Shown here: in pieces, positions 58,718 through 64,000 of the stretch
Numbering within the stretch: the stretch's first letter is position 1
Layout of the letters: each line of letters opens with the position of its first letter
NCBI GenBank assembly: GCA_963682175.1
Contig: OY821782.1
Span: 30,153,741 to 30,217,740 of the forward strand
DNA from: Triglochin maritima
Lineage: Eukaryota; Streptophyta; Magnoliopsida; Alismatales; Juncaginaceae
DNA length: 64,000 nt
Direction: 5' to 3'
Translations under genes and position numbers: made by a program
Notes under the pieces: generated by a model
The model's input: the letters and a program-made list of their open reading frames with translations, nothing else
Database searches by the model: none
What the model was told of the DNA's origin: nothing

Positions 58718-59781
58718 GCACAACGGTGCACACACACAAACCCTTTTTTTTAAACAAAGAATGTACGTAGGGGAGAAGACGGGGGAACACAGGAGAGAAA
58801 GAATGACTCAGGAGAGAAAGGAAGACGTCCTTAAGCTACGGCGGATGGGTACAGGTAGAAGCACACAAGCAAACAAGGCTCAAGCAATCCTAAGGTCGCT
58901 ATAGGTCCTTACAGCTAGACGACGCCTAACTGCGAGGTCACACGGCCTCAACACGCCTCACCTCCCTACAACGAGGACCACAAAGCCCAGCAAGTGAGCC
59001 AAGATCCGGGGATCTCGTCTCTCCTACTATCGACAAAGTGGGCAACGCCGATCAGGTCATGACGGTCGGGACCGGATCACTCTCCTAATGCGTCCAAGAT
59101 CCTTAGGGCCAATGTCTACTTGATTTTAAAATTAGGCACTTGATTAGTGTGGTTTTTGGGGCAAGGAAAGGGTGATGAAATCCCCCACCTTATCTTTTAC
59201 GGGACAGCCCCTCCTTAGTAGCGTTTTGGAGTCCTAAATCTAGCAATCAACACTCCAAACAACGCTCAACTCACACTTGTTGCAATGCACTTCCTACTAA
59301 CTAATGCATGTTCATACGAAATGCATGAATGAGAGTAGAAGGTGCGTACCTCACGCCAGCTCTCAGCAACAGAAAATAAAGCTAAGATAAAAGACAATCT
59401 AAGTACCTAAGTCACATACATGATGCATGGCCTAAACAAAAAGAATGCCTAATCTTTTGCTTTGAGTTTTAGGGTCCAAGTTGCTTAAAGGAGGTTTGAT
59501 TATTGATCTGGGAACGAACTATAAGTCAAAACATGCCAAATTGAGTCCCAGATTACTAGATCAATTAGAGCAAAAACAAAAAGAAATTAGAAGATGAGAA
59601 GAGCTCACCAGACCGCTGATTGGCGGTCTCCGACCGCTGATTGGCGGTCTGAAGTGCTCAGATTGTCTTGAAATTTCTCCAGTAGCCTCCACTTGCTATT
59701 CCCAATCTCCTGAAACAAAGACAAACTACAAAAAAACAAATTAAATCCACTCGAATCGTCCAAACAAGAGTCCCAGATTAC
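58718..59781 (-). other. Leader of the gag-protease element
   Basis: No gene. Homologous to 39927-41041 on the other strand (ACTAAGGAGG..GTTGTCCC and GGTGGGGGATTTCATCACCC blocks). It contains two motifs GACCGCTGATTGGCGGTC in tandem at about 59612-59650. At 59543-59559 it has GAGTCCCAGATTACTAG, which recurs at 59768-59784 joined to the tRNA sequence. Confidence 0.8.
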
Positions 59782-59849
59782 TAGTATAGTGGTAAGTATT
59801 CCCGCCTGTCACGCGGGTGACCCGGGTTCGATCCCCGGCAACGGCGCCA
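59782..59849 (+). tRNA. tRNA-Asp(GUC)-derived sequence forming an extended primer-binding site; not a normal tRNA gene
   Basis: These 68 nt match plant tRNA-Asp from U8 to the 3' CCA: A-box region TAGTATAGTGG, anticodon arm CCGCCTGTCACGCGG with GTC, B-box GGTTCGATCCC, and acceptor 3' strand CAACGGCG plus CCA. Only the first seven bases (5' acceptor strand) are missing. It lies exactly where the element's primer site is, co-linear with it: the last 18 nt are the primer site, the other 50 are extra. The CCA alone proves nothing, since every such primer site includes it. Both Pol III promoter boxes survive and a TTTT lies 16 nt downstream. The acceptor stem cannot form, so no functional tRNA is expected. 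Confidence 0.9.
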
Positions 59850-59855
59850 AAAACT

Positions 59856-61067
59856 TGTTGAACATTTTAATTAAACCGCAAGTGCACGGACGCGATGAAG
59901 CGGTGGCAAGTACGGGTCGTCCTCAGGGAGGTGAGCAGCCTCTTGTTTGCACGAAATCAAGTGGCGAAAAAATGGAGAAGAGAGTTGGTTACGCTACTCT
60001 ACACTAAACTACGCTAAGAAGTACGAAATGTGAAAGAAAGAAACAAACGATCAAATAAAAACTAAGCTAAGAACAAAATAGAAGTGCTGGAATTCAGGAA
60101 TGGGAAAACCCCTAAGGGGTGGAGTGAGTGCACACAAGCAAAGAGGTGTGTGTTGAACACATTCTTTAAGCACAAATAAAGGTGGTGTTATCATGCATAG
60201 GAAGTGTCTAAATGTGTGGAAAAACCTATCAATCTATTCACCAACTTAGTTGATTAACATTTACATATGCAAGGTGTTTATTTCATAACCTAAACAAGCA
60301 TGAGAGGTGTCTAATCATTTTGGCAAAACTCATCAAGTAATAAATTCTATCCTAAACAAGCAAGCATACATTCATGTTTAATCAACACATTGAAATTAAA
60401 GCATTCATCCCATTCTCTAATGCATGTATGTACATCTACTCCACCCCCCAAAGGGGATGGAACTACTCACTAAACATTACACTAATTATTAAACTATGGA
60501 AAGAAAGCATATTACAACTAAGCTAGAATTAAAAGACGATTAAATTAAAACATGCACAAACAATAAAAGAAGCATAAACAAACAATGAAAGAAACACAAA
60601 ACTTTATTGATAAAATGACTCACATTAAAAGTAGCATCCTCCTACTTTAGTGTGTGCTTCAAGGCCTCACTTCTTGTAGGAAAAATAGTCACTTAAAATA
60701 CGGAGTGATTACAATAGGAGGTGAAGAGTTCTATTTATAGGCATGGAAAAAGCTAATCACTTAAAATGTGGGACTAAACCGATACCAAAAATAGCCTAAA
60801 CATACTCTAATACATGTGCTGGAGAAATTTGAGTGGATTTGGGCCAAAATGGACCGCCAATTGGCGGTCTATATGGTTCAAATCCTGCTCATTTTTGTTG
60901 TGGGCTTTTAATTCTGGTATTGTTGGTCTTTGATGCGGTTACGTGACTTGTTGGAGCTCCGACCCGAATCGAATTGGTAAAATACTCCCCATGATGGTGT
61001 GGAGTATTCTGTTTTGCTCTTAGGTCCTTCTGTAGATACAAATATAAGCATGAAATGATGTCAATCA
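59856..61067 (-). mobile_element. 5' LTR of the gag-protease Athila element
   Basis: 1212 bp. Relative to the 3' LTR it lacks short pieces near 60757 and a longer piece at about 61032, where TCCTTCTGT jumps to AGATACAAATATAAGC, removing much of the LTR start. Perfect palindromic site at 60852-60869; TATA box complement at about 60730. Confidence 0.9.
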
Positions 61068-63831
61068 TGGCACTATCGTCTTGGTCACATAAATGAAAAA
61101 CGTATCAAGAAATTGCAAGAAGCTAACCTTCTTGGTCTACTTGATTTTAAATCATTGGAGACGTGCCAACCATGTATAATGGGAAAAATGACCAAAAAGC
61201 CTTTCAAGAAGAAAGGTCCAAGGGCGAGTGACTTGTTGGATTTGATACATTCCGATGTATGTGGTCCAATGAGTACTAGTGCACGAGATGATTTCAGGTA
61301 CTTCATTACGTTCACGGATGATTATAGTCGTTATGGCTATGTTTATCTAATGAGAAACAAAAGTGAGTCCTTTGAGAAGTTCAAAGAATTCAAGAATGAA
61401 GTAGAGAACCAACTTGACAAGAAAATCAAGTCTCTACGAACGGATCGTGGAGGTTAGTACTTAAGTGCCGAATTTGACTCATACCTAAAGGAGTTTGGTA
61501 TTGTACCTCAACTCACCCCTCCCGGTACACCTCAGTGGAATGGGGTATCGGAAAGGAGGAATAGGACATTGCTCGACATGGTTCGGTCAATGATGAGTCA
61601 TGCGGAATTACCTCTTTACTTTTGGAGTTATGCACTACAAACTGCGGCTTACACACTAAACAATGTTCCATCCAAATCCGTGGAGAAAACTCCTTATGAG
61701 CTATGGAGTGGTAAAACACCTAAGCTCAGTTTTCTCAAGATTTGGGGTTGTGAGGCTTACGTCAAGAAATTGATGTCGACCAAACTTCAACCAAAAGCGG
61801 ATAAGTGCTTCTTCATTGGTTATCCTCGTGAGACAAGAGGATACTACTTTTGGCATATCACCTCCAATCGAGTGATTGTAGAGAGGGATGCCACATTTCT
61901 GGAAAAGGAATTTCTAGAAAGAGTAAAAAGTAGTGGGAGTAGGGTTGTGCTTGAGGAAGCTCAAGATACTCTACAAGATCATGACACGAATGATGACGTT
62001 CAAGATCATGAAGGCCCAACCGAGATTCCTTTGGTTAGTGGGAGCGTGAGTGAGAGACCATCACAAGAAATTATGAGAGAATCTCAATCATCCCCACCAA
62101 GTGTACGTTCAAGAGTTGAATGTGAACCCACTCCTCAAGAAATTGTGGAAGAAGTTCGAGAAACACGAAAAGAACCAAAAGAACTGAGAAGGTCAACAAG
62201 GGAAAGGAAGAAACCCGACTTATATCTGGGACTTCATGAAATCATGGTACTAGATACCAATGATCCCTTGACCTTCCAAGAAGCAATGGAAAGGGAAGAC
62301 TCCAAACTATGGCTTAAGGCCATGGAATCCGAAATAGAATCCATGTATGATAATCAAGTGTGGAACTTGGAAAAAGGCCATTCAAAATAAATGGGTTTTC
62401 AAGAGGAAGATGGACATGGATGGGAACTTAACAACCTACAAAGCGAGGCTTGTAGCGAAGGGTTTCACTCAAGTTCCAAGGAATTGACTATGATGAAACT
62501 TTTTCACCGGTTGCCATGTTCAAGTCTATTCGGATAATACTCGCTATTGCTGCATTTCATGATTATGAAATATGGCAAATGGATGTCAAAATGGCGTTCC
62601 TTAATGTGAACTTGGAGGAGGATGTGTACATGGTACAGCCTCAAGGTTTTGAAGATCCAAAGAATAGCGAGAAGGTATGCAAGCTTCAAAGATCCATTTA
62701 TGGATTGAAGCAAGCATCAAGGAGTTGGAACAAACGCTTTGACGAGGAAGTGAAGAAGTTTCACTTCATTCAAAGTAAGGAAGAACCTTGTATATACAAG
62801 AAGGTCAGTGGGAGCCATGTAGTATTCCTAATCTTATATGTCGATGACATATTACTCATGGGCAATCATATTCCTTTGCTTGAGCAAACGAGAAGTTCAT
62901 TGAAATATGCATTTTCAATGAAAGATATGGGTGAGGCTCAATACATCTTGGGAATCAAGATATATCGAGATAGATCCCGTAGACTCATTGGCCTCAGTCA
63001 ACGTACATACATTGACAAGGTCTTGGAAAGGTTCAAGATGAACAACTCCAAAAAGGGCAGTGTGCCAATGAGTATGGGTGTGCAACTCAAGAAGTCTCAA
63101 CGTGCGGAATCGCGTAAGGACTTAGAGTACATGAAGGATGTCCCTTATGCTTCGGCAATTGGGTCGATCATATACGCGATGACTTGCACAAGACCCGATG
63201 TCTCGTATGCTCTAAGCGTGACAAGTCGTCATTAATCCAACGCAGGTCCTGAGCATTGGACTGCGGTCAAGAATATCCTGAAGTACCTTAATCGGACTAA
63301 GGATAAGATTCTTGTTTATGGAGGTCAAAGGGAATTGATAGCCGAAGGGTACTCGGATGCGAGTTTCATGAGTGACCAGACGATAGAAGGTCACAATCAG
63401 GATACGTCTTTCTTCTGAATGGTGGAGCTGTGAGTTGGCGTAGTTGGAAGCAAAGCACTACGGCCGACTCAACCACTGCTTCCGAAGTAATGGTTGTCGC
63501 TGAAGCGAGCAAGGAAGGAGTGTGGATCAAGAAGTTCCTTGAAGAGCTTGGAGTAGTTCCTACGAGCGAGGGACCCATCGAGCTATTTTGCGATAATAGT
63601 GCATCTATCTCACAAATCAAGGATCCTAGATCACACCACAAAGTGAAGTACATGGATCGTAAGTACTTCGTGACACGTGACCTCGTCGACGAAGGCAAAA
63701 TAAATCTTTTATGGGTGGACACCAACAGCAACACAGCTGATCCATTCACAAAACCCTTATCCCAAGCCAAGGGCGAAATGCATTTCGAGTCCATGGGATT
63801 GAGGAACCATGTAGATTGGCTTGATGATTGA
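61068..63831 (+). pseudogene. Copia pol, distal part: integrase, RT, RNase H (broken)
   Basis: The reading resumes after the nested element with YRLGHI of the GAG-pre-integrase motif. Integrase: LDLIHSDVCGP, FITFTDDYSRYGYVYL, and VSERRNRT supply the Asp-Asp-Glu triad. RT: WQMDVKMAFLN, IYGLKQASRSWN, LILYVDDILLMG. RNase H: EGYSDASFMSD, TTASEVMVVAEA (Glu), FCDNSASISQIKDP, ending ADPFTKPLSQ. Disruptions are TAG at 61455-61457 where Glu is usual, a deletion/frameshift near 62385, a frame change near 62485, TAA at 63233-63235 where Gln is usual, and a frameshift near 63400. Catalytic residues remain. It ends at TGA 63829-63831. Confidence 0.9.
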
Positions 63832-63902
63832 TATGTAATGGGGTTTACCCTAGTTATTATTGTTTTATGCATTGAGTATGTATGAGAAAGAAAACTTTAA
63901 TA

Positions 63903-63915
63903 ACAAGTGGAAGAT
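63903..63915 (+). promoter_or_regulatory. Copia polypurine tract
   Basis: ACAAGTGGAAGAT directly precedes the 3' LTR start, the usual place and composition for a copia plus-strand primer. The 70 bp between pol and this tract hold nothing else. Confidence 0.8.
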
Positions 63916-64000
63916 TGAAGGGAATGTGTTTTGAAAGTTTTACTTTTAAATGTCAATTATTATGAATTGAATGAGAAATCATTTTGTTCCTTGTTTATGT
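63916..64000 (+). mobile_element. Start of the copia 3' LTR
   Basis: It matches 47725-47809 with three substitutions in 85 bp; continues outside the window. Confidence 0.92.

Larger units (their letters stand above)
52591..61067 (-). mobile_element. Athila-derived element with gag and protease only
   Basis: It has a perfect duplication tggca at 52586-52590 and 61068-61072. In element sense: 5' LTR (61067-59856), primer site fused to tRNA-Asp sequence (59849-59782), leader, gag-protease ORF (58717-55610), 3' non-coding region, polypurine tract, 3' LTR (54001-52591). No RT, RNase H or integrase is present. This fits the class described as terminal-repeat retrotransposons with GAG domain. The 5' LTR lacks about 200 bp present in the 3' LTR. 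Confidence 0.93.
47725..64000 (+). mobile_element. Ty1/copia retrotransposon with about 2-kb LTRs, running off the window
   Basis: 5' LTR 47725-49774, initiator-Met primer site, 1.5-kb leader, gag-protease (51254-52590), an inserted Athila-like element (52591-61067), integrase-RT-RNase H (61073-63831), polypurine tract, and the first 85 bp of the 3' LTR (63916 on). Over those 85 bp the two LTRs differ at three positions. The clade is not assigned. The left target duplication would be cttat (47720-47724). Confidence 0.92.

Noticed and set aside
59782..59849. A functional nuclear tRNA-Asp gene
   Set aside because: It lacks the first seven bases, so the acceptor stem cannot form, and it is co-linear with the primer site of a retrotransposon bounded by TSDs. 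The CCA is part of the primer site and not evidence either way.
1..64000. Host protein-coding genes, CRISPR, phage or bacterial operons
   Set aside because: All supported coding sequence belongs to plant LTR retrotransposons or LINEs; nothing prokaryotic or host-genic was recognised.

Overview
The window is plant nuclear DNA from a transposon-dense, gene-poor region. I find no host protein-coding gene. Almost every base can be assigned to nested retrotransposons: Ty1/copia elements (several Sirevirus-like and one other copia), Ty3/gypsy elements of Athila type with tRNA-Asp primer sites, and 5'-truncated or broken L1-type LINEs carrying the plant DUF4283 and zf-RVT domains. These families point to an angiosperm, probably with a large repeat-rich genome. 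The species cannot be told.

Layout. 1-169: end of an Athila-like LTR. 181-1123: broken LINE ORF1 (minus). 1330-2850: decayed Sirevirus-like fragment with gag pieces. 2900-11099: 5'-truncated LINE, split by a solo Sirevirus-like LTR (5020-8366, TSD gaaag; itself holding a solo Athila-like LTR at 5685-7240, TSD gaatg) and by an unclassified 1.5-kb insertion (8598-10075, flanked by tttgt). 11100-15845: minus-strand Athila-like LTRs and the 3' internal region of one element. 15846-33066: a Sirevirus with decayed gag-pol, an intact 398-codon env-position ORF, repeated polypurine tracts and two diverged LTRs. Nested inside it are a minus-strand Sirevirus derivative (20450-22599, TSD attag) and a solo Athila-like LTR (23883-29341). 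That LTR holds a solo Sirevirus LTR (24919-28817, TSD gttag), which holds a truncated Athila-like element (25898-28262, TSD tagag).

33067-34575: 5' end of a divergent minus-strand Athila-like element. 34576-47724: an old Athila-like element with a large internal deletion, keeping the integrase C-terminus. It hosts a solo LTR (35258-36644) and a complete non-autonomous element (37333-45683, TSD attag). 47725-64000: a copia element with about 2-kb LTRs. Its gag-pol is split at the Leu-Trp-His of the GAG-pre-integrase motif by a gag-plus-protease-only Athila derivative (52591-61067, TSD tggca).

Most notable. The primer-binding site of the 52591-61067 element is extended by 50 nt into a near-complete tRNA-Asp(GUC) sequence (59782-59849). 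This looks like a fossil of reverse transcription running past the usual stop at A58 of the primer tRNA, followed by a template switch. The four other Athila-like primer sites here stop at exactly 18 nt. Other points are palindromic GGTCGACC clusters shared by unrelated families, self-complementary motifs kept in both LTR and leader of Athila-like subfamilies, a covarying U5 hairpin, a hairpin pair with GNRA loops before the 3' polypurine tract, and an uncharacterised C-terminal tail shared by gag-like proteins that have lost other domains. The Athila-like derivatives carry no complete RT or integrase, so they would depend on enzymes supplied in trans. Sequence homologies were judged by eye; LTR/TSD boundaries were read directly.
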